Part shown: positions 9,955 to 19,344 of the stretch, one piece after another
Position numbering within the stretch: position 1 is the stretch's first letter
Layout: every line of letters begins with the position of its first letter
From: Sphingomonas sp. PP-CE-1A-559
GTDB lineage: Bacteria > Pseudomonadota > Alphaproteobacteria > Sphingomonadales > Sphingomonadaceae
NCBI RefSeq assembly: GCF_004340965.1
Contig: NZ_SLYA01000003.1
Coordinates: 310,001-374,000 of the forward strand
Direction: 5' to 3'
DNA length: 64,000 bases
Notes under the pieces: generated by a model
What the model saw: only the letters and a program-made list of their open reading frames with translations
Told to the model about the DNA's origin: nothing
Databases searched by the model: none
Program-made: the position numbers and the translations under genes

Positions 9955-11199
9955 ATGGGGGACGAAGACATGATCGCCGCATTCCTGCTGCTGGCCGCGC
10001 AGGCTAGCCCCGACGCTGCCCTATCGCGACGCGTCGAACGCGTGCTGGAGCGCAGCCCGGTGATCGACGGGCATAACGATCTCGCCTGGGAGATACGCGA
10101 GCTGCACGACGCGAAGGTCGAGGCGGTCGATCTCTCGGTCGACACCGCGCGGCTGCCGAACCCGCTCCAGACCGACATTCCCCGCCTGCGCAAAGGTCAT
10201 GTCGGCGGCCAGTTCTGGTCGGTCTACATCCCCGCCGACGCGCCGCACGCGGTCGAAATGACGCTGGAGGAAATCGACATCGTCCGCCGTTTCGTCGCGG
10301 CGAACCCGGCGGCATTCGAACTGGCCACGACCGCTGCGGACATCCGGCGGATCGAGAAGGCCGGGCGGATCGCCTCGCTGATCGGCGTCGAAGGCGGGCA
10401 CCAGATCGATGGGCGGCTGTCGGTGCTGCGCCAATATCGCGCGCTCGGCGTCGCCTATATGACGCTGACGCACGGCAAGAGCCTGAACTGGGCGGACAGC
10501 TCGACCGACACTCCGCGCGCCAACGGGCTGAGCGATTTCGGGCGGCAGGTCGTCGCGGAGATGAACCGGATCGGCATGATCGTCGACGTGTCGCATGTGT
10601 CCGACGCGACGATGGCCGCCGCGCTGGCGGCGACCAAGGCGCCGGTGATCGCCTCGCATTCCAGCGCGCGCGCGATCGCCGACGCGCCGCGCAACATCTC
10701 CGACGATCTGCTTCGTGCGATCGGCGCGAACGGCGGCGTGGTGATGGTGAACTTCTACCCGTCGTTCCTGTCAGGCGAGTGGCGGGCCTGGGACTTCGCG
10801 CGTTCGGCCTATGCGAAGAGCATCGGCGTGCCGGCGGGGGTGTACGGCGCCAAATCGCCTGCGCCGCTGGTGGCATGGGACGCGGCGCATCCGGAACCGC
10901 AGGTCACCGCCGCGACGGTCGCAGATCATGTCGAGCATATCGCGAAGGTCGCGGGCCATGATCATGTCGGGATCGGCGGCGATTTCGACGGCATCCAGGG
11001 GACCGGGCCGATCGGTCTAAAGGGCGTCGATGGCTATCCGCTGCTGTTCGCCGAACTGGCGCGGCGCGGGTGGAGCGATGGCGATCTGGCGAAGCTGTCC
11101 GGCGGCAACGTCCTCCGCGTCATGGAGCGGGTCGAAGCGGTCGCGAAGGGAATGGCGGGCATGCCGCCGGTCGACGCGACTGACGTGGGGTCGCGGTAG
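9955..11199 (+). CDS. Membrane dipeptidase (peptidase M19 family)
   Basis: A zinc-dependent dipeptidase of the renal-dipeptidase family, 414 residues from this start. A short hydrophobic leader ('MIAAFLLLAAQAS') suggests export. Metal ligands seen: 'DGHND' (His40, Asp42), 'GVEGGH' (bridging Glu), and later 'VSH' and 'IASHSSAR' histidines. The end of the barrel carries 'HVGIGGDFDG', typical of M19. Start: ATG at 9955 has GGAG 8 bases upstream; ATG at 9970 has GGGGA and removes an acidic N-terminus, so it is equally plausible. Likely role: cutting D- or L-dipeptides in the periplasm. Confidence 0.92.
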   Translation: MGDEDMIAAFLLLAAQASPDAALSRRVERVLERSPVIDGHNDLAWEIRELHDAKVEAVDLSVDTARLPNPLQTDIPRLRKGHVGGQFWSVYIPADAPHAVEMTLEEIDIVRRFVAANPAAFELATTAADIRRIEKAGRIASLIGVEGGHQIDGRLSVLRQYRALGVAYMTLTHGKSLNWADSSTDTPRANGLSDFGRQVVAEMNRIGMIVDVSHVSDATMAAALAATKAPVIASHSSARAIADAPRNISDDLLRAIGANGGVVMVNFYPSFLSGEWRAWDFARSAYAKSIGVPAGVYGAKSPAPLVAWDAAHPEPQVTAATVADHVEHIAKVAGHDHVGIGGDFDGIQGTGPIGLKGVDGYPLLFAELARRGWSDGDLAKLSGGNVLRVMERVEAVAKGMAGMPPVDATDVGSR

Positions 11200-11244
11200 A
11201 GGGGCGAGTGCACGTTGCTCGAGTTCGACCAAACCCGCCAGATC

Positions 11245-11331
11245 CCGTCACCCCAGCGAAAACTGGGGTATCCCTCCGTATCAGATAACGTGGGCCAAAC
11301 GATGATATCCCAGCTTTCGCTGGGACGACGG
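11245..11331. repeat. Palindromic repeat, 'CCCAGCGAAA' type
   Basis: 'GTCACCCCAGCGAAAACTGGGGTATCC' faces 'GATATCCCAGCTTTCGCTGGGACGAC' across about 35 bases, giving an inverted pair of small hairpins. It lies between the convergent ends of the dipeptidase and MFS genes. Confidence 0.7.
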
Positions 11332-11341
11332 TTCGAGGCCG

Positions 11342-12589
11342 TCAAGGATCCGGCATCCGCTGCGGCGCGGGCGGCTCGACCACCAGTGGCGGTACCGTGC
11401 GCAACACCAGCCCGATCACTAGCGCTGCCACGCCGAGCAGCAGGCAGAACGCCGTTACCCCCGGCCACCCGGCATGCGTCCACGCGAACCCGCCGGCGGA
11501 TCCCAGCACGCTCGACCCCATGTAATAGAAGAACAGGTAGAACGCCGCCGCCTGTCCGCGCGAGCCGCCGCCTGCAACCTGGGCCCGCCGCCCGACCCAG
11601 GCGCTCGCGATCGAATGCGCGCCGAAGAAGCCGATCGTCACCACGGCGATCCCTGCGATCACCAGCACCAGCGGCGTCATTGCGGTCAGCGCCACGCCGG
11701 CGATCAGCAGCACGACCGGGATCCAGAACACCTTCCGTCGCCCGAGCCGCCCCGCCAGCGTGCCGAACTTCGCCGAACTCACCGATCCCAGCACGTATAA
11801 CAGGAACACTCCGCCGACCGCTGCCTGGCTGAGGCTATAGGGCGGGCTCATCAACCGGAAGCCGGCGTAGTTATAGATCGTGACGAACACGCCCATCAGC
11901 AGGAACGCCTCGAGATACAGCAGCGGCATCGCGCGATCGGTGAACAGCGATCCGGCACTCCGCAGCAATGCGCGGGGACGTCCCACGCTTGGCGTGAAAT
12001 TGCGCGAGAGCGGCGCAAGCCGGCGGAATGCCTCCGCCATCGCCAGCCCTGCGACGCCGACCGCGGCGAGCGCCCAGCGCCAGCCTTCGAGATCGGCGAC
12101 GACGCTCACGACCAGCCGCCCAGCCATCCCGCCGAGCGCACTGCCCGCGATATACAGCCCCATCGCCGCGCCGACCGAGCCGGCGTCGACCTCCTCCGCG
12201 ACATAGGCCATCGCCACCGCCGGCACGCCCGCTAGCGCTACGCCGGTCAGGAAGCGCAGCACGAGCAACCCGCTCCACACCGGCACGACCGCCGCCGCCA
12301 AGGTCAGCGCGCCGGCCGCGAACATCGCCGCGATCATCAGCGGCCGCCGCCCGACCCGGTCCGAGACGAATCCCGCAAACAATATGCCGATCGCCAGTGG
12401 CCCGGTCGCCAGGGACACCGCGAGCGACGCGCCCTCCGCGGTCAGCCCGAACTGCGCGGCGAACAGCGGCAGCAACGGCTGGACCGAATAGAGCAGCGAG
12501 AAGGTCGAGAACCCCGCGAACAGCATCGCCAGCGTCAGCCGGCGGTAGGCGGGTGTGCCAATCGCGATCGGCGCCTCAGAACCCACCAA
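11342..12589 (-). CDS. MFS transporter (YnfM/CynX-like)
   Basis: A 12-helix major facilitator protein of about 415 residues. Seen: the loop 2-3 motif 'GFVSDRVGRRPLM', the equivalent C-terminal half loop 'GTLAGRLGRRKVF', and the proline/glycine-rich helix 5 'GVALAGVPAVAMAYVAEE'. The overall pattern resembles drug or small-metabolite exporters of the YnfM type. The start is a TTG at 12589 or a GTG at 12586, both inside the end of the deacetylase gene (overlap 11-14 bases), so the two are translationally coupled. The substrate is unknown; the partner suggests an acetylated amine or its product. Confidence 0.85.
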   Translation of the reverse strand: MVGSEAPIAIGTPAYRRLTLAMLFAGFSTFSLLYSVQPLLPLFAAQFGLTAEGASLAVSLATGPLAIGILFAGFVSDRVGRRPLMIAAMFAAGALTLAAAVVPVWSGLLVLRFLTGVALAGVPAVAMAYVAEEVDAGSVGAAMGLYIAGSALGGMAGRLVVSVVADLEGWRWALAAVGVAGLAMAEAFRRLAPLSRNFTPSVGRPRALLRSAGSLFTDRAMPLLYLEAFLLMGVFVTIYNYAGFRLMSPPYSLSQAAVGGVFLLYVLGSVSSAKFGTLAGRLGRRKVFWIPVVLLIAGVALTAMTPLVLVIAGIAVVTIGFFGAHSIASAWVGRRAQVAGGGSRGQAAAFYLFFYYMGSSVLGSAGGFAWTHAGWPGVTAFCLLLGVAALVIGLVLRTVPPLVVEPPAPQRMPDP

Positions 12590-13580
12590 GAAAACTCGCG
12601 ACGTTGTGGCCGAGTGCGTCGACCGCGTAGCCGCCTTCCATGACGATCGTGGTCGGCCAGCCCCGTGCGGAGATATCTCTGGCCAGCACCGTATAGTCGG
12701 GCGTGGTCAGTTTGAAATGCGAGATCGGATCTCCCTCCCATGTGTCCGCACCGAAGCTGACGACGAGCAGACCGGGATCGAACGCGGCGATTGCGTCGAG
12801 CGCGGTCGTCTGCGCCGTGCGGAAGGCATCGATTCGCGTGCCATGGGGGAGGGGGAGGTTCAGCGTTGTGCCGATCCCTTCGTCTTCGCCCGCCTCGTCG
12901 GCATGACCCCAGTAGAACGGGTAGTCGGTCTTGGGATCGGCGTGGACCGAGGCGTAGAACACGTCGCCTCTCGTGTAGAAGATGTCCTGCGTGCCGTTGC
13001 CGTGGTGATAGTCGATGTCGAGGATCGCGACGCGCGCGACACCGGCATCGCGTGCGGCCTGCGCGGCGATCGCGGCGGTGTTGAGGTGGCAGTATCCCCC
13101 GCAATAGTCTGCGCCGGCATGGTGGCCGGGCGGGCGGCACAGCGCAAACGTGGCACGGTCGCCGTCGAGGACGGCGTGCGTCGCGGCGAGCGCGGACTGT
13201 GCGCTGCCATAGGCGGCGGCCCAGGTCTCGGGCGTGATTGGCGTGGTCGCGTCGAAGCTGTGCGCGCCGATCAGCGCGTCAATCCGGGTGAGATCGAGCG
13301 GACGGCGCCCGCGGATCGGGAAGGTGTAGGGGATCGCATCGCCCTCGCGACCGGCTTCGCGCCACAGTCGCGCGGCGTCCTTTAGAAAGGTAAGGTACGG
13401 CGCGGGATGGATAGCCAGAATCGGCGCCTCGCCGCGATCCTCCGGCGCCTGGACCGGACCGAGCGCGCGCAGGATCGCATCGACGCGCGCAGGCGTCTCC
13501 GCATAAGCCGTGAACGCGCCGTTATGCAGTTCCCACGCTGGTGCATGGGTCCGCTGGGCGTCGTCGAAAAACAGCCGCAT
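12576..13580 (-). CDS. Histone deacetylase family / acetylpolyamine amidohydrolase-like enzyme
   Basis: A zinc-dependent deacetylase of 334 residues. Seen: tandem histidines 'RPPGHHAG' (His153-His154), the zinc site 'DIDYHHGNGTQD' (Asp190, His192), the third ligand in 'FGADTWEGDP' (Asp279), and the catalytic tyrosine in 'EGGY'. These match class II deacetylases and bacterial acetylpolyamine amidohydrolases; the true substrate could be acetylated polyamines or another acyl amine. The ATG at 13578-13580 has AAGGAG at ideal distance. It is co-transcribed with the downstream MFS gene, an arrangement consistent with uptake or export of the amine. Confidence 0.9.
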   Translation of the reverse strand: MRLFFDDAQRTHAPAWELHNGAFTAYAETPARVDAILRALGPVQAPEDRGEAPILAIHPAPYLTFLKDAARLWREAGREGDAIPYTFPIRGRRPLDLTRIDALIGAHSFDATTPITPETWAAAYGSAQSALAATHAVLDGDRATFALCRPPGHHAGADYCGGYCHLNTAAIAAQAARDAGVARVAILDIDYHHGNGTQDIFYTRGDVFYASVHADPKTDYPFYWGHADEAGEDEGIGTTLNLPLPHGTRIDAFRTAQTTALDAIAAFDPGLLVVSFGADTWEGDPISHFKLTTPDYTVLARDISARGWPTTIVMEGGYAVDALGHNVASFLGGF

Positions 13581-13671
13581 GTTCGCTCCTTGGTGCGCGG
13601 TCACGAGGGCAGAACCAACCGATCGCGTCCTGGGTCCTACGGGATCTCGCGCGTTCGGCAAATTCGAAGGC

Positions 13672-14229
13672 TCAGAACAGCGCCAGTTGCCGATCGTCGT
13701 CGCCGCTGAGCAGCCAGCGGCCGAGCACGTCGTGTCGCGTTCGCCCTACATGGCTGTGGACCAGTACGAAGGCATCCGCCGTCCAGCCGATCGGCGCGAT
13801 GTCTTGCGTGAACGGCGCGCCGTCGCGGTAGCCGAGCGTCATGTGAGCACTCGAGCGAAAGCCAGCGCGGGCGCGTAGCCCCGCCGCCTCACGCGCTACG
13901 GCGATCCGCTGGTACAAGGCGGCGAAGGATGCATTTTTGCGGCGCGGCCGCAGAGCAATGGATCGATCGCTGCCGATCACGGTATCGAACTCGATCGCGA
14001 ACGGCACCGCCTCGACCGCATCGCCGATCGCCTTCAGGTCGCGCTCCAACGCCGTCGACACGCGGTCCTGGTCGTCGAGAATATCGATCGTGACGTGCAG
14101 ATGCTCGGGGCGCAGCTTGTCGCTGTCGGTCTCGAACCATGACGCTGCGGCGGTAATCTGGCGCGCTAGTGGGAGTGGCGGGCGGAGCGCGAAGAATAGG
14201 CGATGACGCGCGAGTGGTCGATGAAACAT
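13672..14229 (-). CDS. thpR: RNA 2',3'-cyclic phosphodiesterase
   Basis: A 2H phosphoesterase of 185 residues. The two catalytic HxT/Sx motifs are 'HLHVTI' (His45, Thr47) and 'SAHMTLGY' (His129, Thr131). The N-terminal 'RLFFALRPP' strand is typical of ThpR/LigT. It opens 2',3'-cyclic phosphates on RNA ends; its physiological role in bacteria is unclear. It lies 91 bases upstream of the deacetylase gene on the same strand, so it may share a promoter. Confidence 0.9.
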   Translation of the reverse strand: MFHRPLARHRLFFALRPPLPLARQITAAASWFETDSDKLRPEHLHVTIDILDDQDRVSTALERDLKAIGDAVEAVPFAIEFDTVIGSDRSIALRPRRKNASFAALYQRIAVAREAAGLRARAGFRSSAHMTLGYRDGAPFTQDIAPIGWTADAFVLVHSHVGRTRHDVLGRWLLSGDDDRQLALF

Positions 14230-14319
14230 GCCGGTTTCCGGATCGGGGGAGGCGGACTTGTTGCTAATATGTTCTCGTTAAGCTGTCGAGGCGATACGGC
14301 CGCTCGGCCAACCTGAAAC

Positions 14320-14427
14320 CACCACCCCGGCGAAGGCCGGGGCCCAGTTGAAAAGGTCGTGGTAACGGCGCTCTGCGTCCAGTTATGAACGTCCCCCAAC
14401 TGGGCCCCGGCCTCCGCCGGGGTGGTA
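14320..14427 (+). repeat. Long palindromic element, family B
   Basis: Arms 'ACCACCCCGGCGAAGGCCGG' and 'CCGGCCTCCGCCGGGGTGGT' enclose a core that contains 'GGTCGTGGTAACGGCG' and 'GAACGTCCCCCAACTGGG'. Forward orientation. Sits just beyond the stop of lysK, whose direction is opposite. Confidence 0.8.
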
Positions 14428-14446
14428 CTTCTTCGAACGGGTCGTC

Positions 14447-16012
14447 TTACCGGGCGAGCGCTTCCGCGATCAGTTTCCGCGAGTTCGCGACGCCGTACAA
14501 CGCGATGAAGCTTCCCATCCGCGGACCCTGCTCCGAGCCCAGCAACGTCTCGTACAGCGCCTTGAACCAGTCGCGCAGGTTGTCGAACCCGCCGGTCTTG
14601 CCGATCTCGTAGACGATGTTCTGGATATCCTCCGCGCTCGCCTCCGCGGGCAACGCGGCGAGTTCCGTGTCCAGCCGCTCCAGCGCCGCGACCTCGACAC
14701 CCTCGGGTGCGCGACGCTTCAGCGTCGGCGCGACGAAATCGCGGCTATAGGCCAGCGCATAGCCGATCAGCCGGTCGAGCTCGGGATATTTGTTCGCCGA
14801 CGCATCAGGCACGTAGTTGGCGAGATACCCCCAGACCTGCTCCCTGCTCGCATCGCCCATCACCCCGACGAGGTTGAGCAACAACCCGAACGTCACCGGC
14901 AACTCCCCCGTCGGCAGCTTGCCGTCGTGGATGTGATGGACCGGATTGCCGAGTTGCTGCTTCAGGTCCTGGCCCGCGTAATTGCCGCGGAACTGCCAAT
15001 ATTCGTCCACTGCGCGCGGAATCACGCCCATGTGCAACGACTTGGCCTTCTTTGGCTCGCGGTACGCATAGAACGCCAGCGATTCCTCGGGACCATAGGT
15101 CAGCCATTGTTCGAGGCTCAGGCCATTGCCCTTCGACTTCGAGATCTTTTCGCCATTCTCGTCGAGGAACATCTCGTAGTTGAAGCCCTCGGGCGGGCGG
15201 CCCCCGAGAACGCGCGCGATCTTCGACGACTGGGTGACCGAATCGATCAGGTCCTTGCCCGCCATCTCGTAATCGACGCCGAGCGCAACCCAGCGCATCG
15301 CCCAGTCGACCTTCCACTGCAACTTCGCCTTGCCGCCCAGCACGCTCTGCTCGATCCGCTGGCCTTCGTCTTCGAACGCGATCAAGCCCGTCTCCGCATC
15401 GATCACCTCGATCGGCACCTGCAACACGATGCCGCTGGTCGGCGAGATCGGCAGCACCGGCGAATAGGTGGCACGACGCTCGGCCCGCAGAGTCGGCAGC
15501 ATCACGTCCTGGATACCCTGGAAGTGACGAAGCACACCCTTCAGCGCCTCGTCGAAGCGGCCGCCCGTGTAATATTCGGTCGACGAGGCGAACTCGTAGT
15601 CGAAGCCGTAGCGGTCGAGGAATTCGCGGAGAATCGCGTTGTTATGCGCGGCGAAGCTCGAATGCGTGCCGAACGGATCGGGGATCTGCGTCAGCGGCTT
15701 GCCAAGATGCTCGCGCAGCATGTCGCCGTTGGGGACGTTGTCCGGGACTTTCCGGAGACCGTCCATATCGTCCGAGAAGGCGATCAACCGCGTCGGCGTA
15801 TCGCTCAGCGCGTGAAAGGCGTTGCGCACCATCGTCGTGCGCAACACTTCGTTGAACGTGCCGATATGCGGCAGGCCCGACGGTCCATAGCCCGTCTCGA
15901 ACAGCACCGGATCGCCCGACTTGCCGTTCGGATACCGCTTGAGGAGTTTGCGCGCCTCCTCGTACGGCCAGGCTTTGGACTCGAGGGCGGCGGTGCGGAT
16001 GTCATCGGTCAT
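14447..16012 (-). CDS. lysK: Lysyl-tRNA synthetase, class I
   Basis: A class I lysyl-tRNA synthetase of 521 residues, the archaeal-type enzyme found in alphaproteobacteria and spirochetes in place of the class II LysS. Seen: the HIGH-type motif 'PSGLPHIG' (44-51), the KMSKS motif 'KISKSKG' near residue 290, and an alpha-helical anticodon-binding C-terminus. The ATG at 16010-16012 opens with '[20 protein letters not shown]', as in the family. No class II enzyme is in the window. Confidence 0.96.
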   Translation of the reverse strand: MTDDIRTAALESKAWPYEEARKLLKRYPNGKSGDPVLFETGYGPSGLPHIGTFNEVLRTTMVRNAFHALSDTPTRLIAFSDDMDGLRKVPDNVPNGDMLREHLGKPLTQIPDPFGTHSSFAAHNNAILREFLDRYGFDYEFASSTEYYTGGRFDEALKGVLRHFQGIQDVMLPTLRAERRATYSPVLPISPTSGIVLQVPIEVIDAETGLIAFEDEGQRIEQSVLGGKAKLQWKVDWAMRWVALGVDYEMAGKDLIDSVTQSSKIARVLGGRPPEGFNYEMFLDENGEKISKSKGNGLSLEQWLTYGPEESLAFYAYREPKKAKSLHMGVIPRAVDEYWQFRGNYAGQDLKQQLGNPVHHIHDGKLPTGELPVTFGLLLNLVGVMGDASREQVWGYLANYVPDASANKYPELDRLIGYALAYSRDFVAPTLKRRAPEGVEVAALERLDTELAALPAEASAEDIQNIVYEIGKTGGFDNLRDWFKALYETLLGSEQGPRMGSFIALYGVANSRKLIAEALAR

Positions 16013-16068
16013 AGCGTTCGTCGATTAGCGCCTGCGCCCGTGTCCGTCACCCCACCGCCGCATGCGTC

Positions 16069-16374
16069 TTAGCGGCAACGATCCTTCGCGGTGATCGTCC
16101 GGTCGACCGCACGGCCACCGAGCGCACCCGCTGCGCCACCAGCGAGCGTGCCGAGCAGCCCGCCGCCGACCGCATTACCTAGCACCGCGCCGCCGACGCC
16201 GCCTGCGACGAGACCGGTCGTGCCGCTCGAATGACGGCAACGCTTGGCGCGGTAACGACGGTCATGCCCGCGATATTCGCGCTTCGAACGGGCTTCCGCC
16301 TTGCTAGTGGGGATCACGGCAGCCACCGGAATTGCGAGCGAGAGTGCGCTCAGCGCCATGAGAAACTTCCGCAT
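16069..16374 (-). CDS. Small exported glycine-zipper protein
   Basis: A 101-residue protein with a signal peptide ('MRKFLMALSALSLAIPVAA..', cleavage probably after 'SKAEA'), a basic middle ('RGHDRRYRAKRCRH') and a glycine-zipper helix rich in GxxxG steps (about residues 55-95). Such proteins are small envelope proteins of unknown role, sometimes called glycine zipper 2TM or YMGG-like. The ATG at 16372-16374 has AGGGA about 8 bases upstream; an ATG three codons earlier is possible. Confidence 0.75.
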   Translation of the reverse strand: MRKFLMALSALSLAIPVAAVIPTSKAEARSKREYRGHDRRYRAKRCRHSSGTTGLVAGGVGGAVLGNAVGGGLLGTLAGGAAGALGGRAVDRTITAKDRCR

Positions 16375-16533
16375 GATGATCATCCCTGTTGATGTAGATA
16401 AAGTTCGGTATCGATGAGTGCGCAACGCACGTGAACCGTGCCGGTTGCGTAACGGCCGATATGGGTGAGTTTGTTGGTGGAGGTTTGCACAACCGCGAAG
16501 GGTGCAGCATTTCAGGCTGAAACCGACGACAGC

Positions 16534-16589
16534 GTGTTTCTCCGCGAAGGCGGGGATCCAGACTGGGCTCCCGCCTACGCGGAAGAACA
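16534..16589. repeat. Palindromic intergenic repeat, family A
   Basis: A-family copy with arms 'GTTTCTCCGCGAAGGCGGGG' and 'CTCCCGCCTACGCGGAAGAAC'. It lies upstream of the helicase and excludes a start for that gene within it. Confidence 0.75.
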
Positions 16590-16636
16590 AGCAGCGAGAG
16601 GTTGCCCTTTCGTTCTCATTGCAGCAAGGTCTCTCG

Positions 16637-19336
16637 GTGCTTCGCTATCCTGCCCTCCACGCCAGCCACGCCGGCATCTGGATCGCGAATGTGGACGGCG
16701 CGCGTCCGATCGGGCGGGGCGAGGCGATCCGGATCGCGGCCGATACGCCGGTCATCATGCTCAATGCGCCGCTGGTCGGGCAGCGACTCGGATATCCCGA
16801 TCTGTCGGGGCTCGACCTGCTCGAACTCTACGCGTTCCTCCGCCCCGCGCAGTTCGCGGTGCCGACGCCGAAGGGGATCGCGCGGGTCACCGGCCTCGAC
16901 GTGCCGACCGAGGACGCGGAGGTCGCGCCGTTCCTCCTCCGCGCGGCCGAGGCGATGCTGGCGCTTACCGATGGCGACTGGCCCGAGCGTGAGGGCGCGT
17001 GGACGGCGGCGCAATCGCTGTTCCGCCTGCGCTGGCCCTGGGCGCCGGTCGTCGCCGAGCGGCTGAAGAAACCGTCCGTCAACGAGCGCTGGCTGTTCTC
17101 GTCGCTCCCCGAATGGGAGGAGCACGCGCCGCGACCTGCGCCACGTACTGTCACGATCGAGCCGGGCGATGCTGAGGCGCGACTCGTCGACCTCACCGGC
17201 CACGGCGCCGAGGAGCGTCCAGGCCAGCGCGCCTATGCCGGCGCCGCCACCGCCGCCTTCGCCCCGCGAGCGATGCGCGACACGCCGAACCTCGTCCTCG
17301 CCGAGGCGGGGACCGGGATCGGCAAGACGCTCGGCTACTTGGCCCCCGCCTCGCTATGGGCGGAAAAGGCCGGCGGCGCGGTATGGATCTCGACCTATAC
17401 CAAGACGCTGCAACGCCAGCTTGGGCAGGAAACCGCTCGCCTTTACCCCGACGCGGCGATCCGCAAGGCGAAGGTGGTCACGCGGAAAGGCCGCGAGAAT
17501 TACCTCTGCCTGCTGAACCTGGAGGACGCGCTGCAAGGCGGGTTCGCAGGCCGCGCGGCGATCCTCGCGCACCTCGTCGCGCGCTGGGCCGCCTACAGCG
17601 CGGACGGCGACATGGTCGGCGGCGACCTGCCCGGCTGGCTGCCGACGCTGTTCCGCCGCAACGGCTCGACCGCGCTGACCGACCGGCGCGGCGAGTGCGT
17701 GTACGCGGGCTGCCCGCACTACCGGAAATGCTTCATCGAGCGCGCCGCCCGCGCGTCGTCCGACGCCGACATCGTCATCGCCAACCACGCACTGGTGATG
17801 GTCAATGCCGCGAGAGGGCGCGAACTCGCTACCCGACCGACGCGCTACGTGTTCGACGAGGGCCATCACATCTTCGACGCGGCCGATTCGATGTTCGCGA
17901 CCGCGCTGACCGGTGCGGAGACGATCGAACTGCGCCGCTGGATCCTCGGCCCCGAATCGAGCGGTCGCGGTCGCAGGCGAGGACTTGCCGCACGCCTCTC
18001 CGACCTCGCCAGCTACGACGAGCAGGGGGCGAGGGCGATCAGCGATGCGGTGACCGCGGCGGGGGCGCTGGCGTCCGACGGCTGGCTGCAGCGCCTCGGC
18101 GAAGGCGCGCCGTTCGGGCCGATCGAGACGTTGCTCGCCGCCGTCCGTGGCCTCACCTACGCGCGGGCCGAACAACCGGGTGACGCGGGGTACGGCCTGG
18201 AGACCGAACTCGCCGAACCCGACGCGACGCTGATCGAAGCCGCCGCGCCCGCCGCAGCCGCGCTCGACGGACTGGTCCGCCCACTCGTGACGCTTGGCCG
18301 TCGACTCGAAGCCGTGCTCGCCGAAGCTCCCGACTGGATGGACGCTCCTGCGCGAGCGCGGGTCGAAGGCGCGATCGCCTCGATCGGTTGGCGCGCGGAG
18401 ACGGTGGCATCGTGGCTGTCGCTGCTCGCGCGCGTCGGCGGACCGGTCGACGGCGATTTCGTCGACTGGCTGGCGGTCGACCGGATCGAAGGCCGCGAGT
18501 TCGACATCGGCCTGCACCGGCACTGGCTCGACCCGACAAGGCCGTTCGCCGAGATCGTCCTGAAGCCCGCCCACGGCGTGCTCGTCACCTCCGCGACGCT
18601 GACCGGCGGCGGCGACTGGGAAGTCGCCGAAGCCCGCAGCGGCGCGCCGCATCTCCTGCGCCCTGCCGCGCGGTTCGAGGCAAAGAGCCCGTTCGACTAT
18701 ACCCGCCAGGCCGAAGTACTGATCGTCACCGACGTGAAGCGCGGCGACGTCGCCGCGCTCGCCAACGCCTATGCGCAGCTGATCGTCGCCAGCCGCGGCG
18801 GCACGCTAGGCCTGTTCACCGCGATCCGGCGCTTGCGCGGTGTTCACGGCCGGATCGCCGATCGACTCGCGCGCGAAGGCCTGCCGCTGCACGCACAGCA
18901 CGTCGATCCAATCGATACCGGCACCTTGGTCGATATCTTTCGCGACGATCCGGGCGCGTCGCTGCTCGGCACCGATGCGCTCCGCGACGGCGTCGACGTC
19001 CCCGGCGAGTCGCTGCGACTCGTGGTGATGGAGGGCGTGCCTTGGGCTAAACCGTCCGTTCTGCACGCCGCACGCAGGCTCGCGGGCGGCGGTTCGGCGT
19101 ATGACGACCGGCTGGTCCGAGCGCGTTTGGCGCAGGCGTTCGGGCGGCTGATCCGGCGTGCTGATGACTCCGGCGTGTTCGTAATGCTGTCCGCCGCGAT
19201 GCCGTCGCGGCTACTCAGCGCGTTCCCACCGGGCGTGCCGATCGCCCGCGTCACGCTCGAAGAAGCGGTGGCCAGAGTCGCAAGCCGGCTTTCCTCGCGG
19301 GCATCGGTAGGGCATGAAAGCCGCGAACCGGCTTGA
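16637..19336 (+). CDS. DinG/XPD-like ATP-dependent DNA helicase
   Basis: A superfamily 2 helicase of about 899 residues. Seen: Walker A 'EAGTGIGKT' (about residue 223), cysteines in 'YLCLLN' and 'CVYAGCPHYRKC' (about 290 and 354-366) that match an iron-sulfur cluster domain, the DEAH box as 'DEGH' (about 407), and a C-terminal helicase domain with 'LLGTDALRDGVDVPGESLRLVVMEGVPW' and 'QAFGRLIRR'. It should unwind DNA 5' to 3' in repair or R-loop removal. The GTG at 16637 is chosen because AAGG lies 7 bases upstream; longer starts read through an A-family repeat. The sixA-like gene follows after 8 bases. Confidence 0.88.
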   Translation: MLRYPALHASHAGIWIANVDGARPIGRGEAIRIAADTPVIMLNAPLVGQRLGYPDLSGLDLLELYAFLRPAQFAVPTPKGIARVTGLDVPTEDAEVAPFLLRAAEAMLALTDGDWPEREGAWTAAQSLFRLRWPWAPVVAERLKKPSVNERWLFSSLPEWEEHAPRPAPRTVTIEPGDAEARLVDLTGHGAEERPGQRAYAGAATAAFAPRAMRDTPNLVLAEAGTGIGKTLGYLAPASLWAEKAGGAVWISTYTKTLQRQLGQETARLYPDAAIRKAKVVTRKGRENYLCLLNLEDALQGGFAGRAAILAHLVARWAAYSADGDMVGGDLPGWLPTLFRRNGSTALTDRRGECVYAGCPHYRKCFIERAARASSDADIVIANHALVMVNAARGRELATRPTRYVFDEGHHIFDAADSMFATALTGAETIELRRWILGPESSGRGRRRGLAARLSDLASYDEQGARAISDAVTAAGALASDGWLQRLGEGAPFGPIETLLAAVRGLTYARAEQPGDAGYGLETELAEPDATLIEAAAPAAAALDGLVRPLVTLGRRLEAVLAEAPDWMDAPARARVEGAIASIGWRAETVASWLSLLARVGGPVDGDFVDWLAVDRIEGREFDIGLHRHWLDPTRPFAEIVLKPAHGVLVTSATLTGGGDWEVAEARSGAPHLLRPAARFEAKSPFDYTRQAEVLIVTDVKRGDVAALANAYAQLIVASRGGTLGLFTAIRRLRGVHGRIADRLAREGLPLHAQHVDPIDTGTLVDIFRDDPGASLLGTDALRDGVDVPGESLRLVVMEGVPWAKPSVLHAARRLAGGGSAYDDRLVRARLAQAFGRLIRRADDSGVFVMLSAAMPSRLLSAFPPGVPIARVTLEEAVARVASRLSSRASVGHESREPA

Positions 19337-19344
19337 GGATTGCC

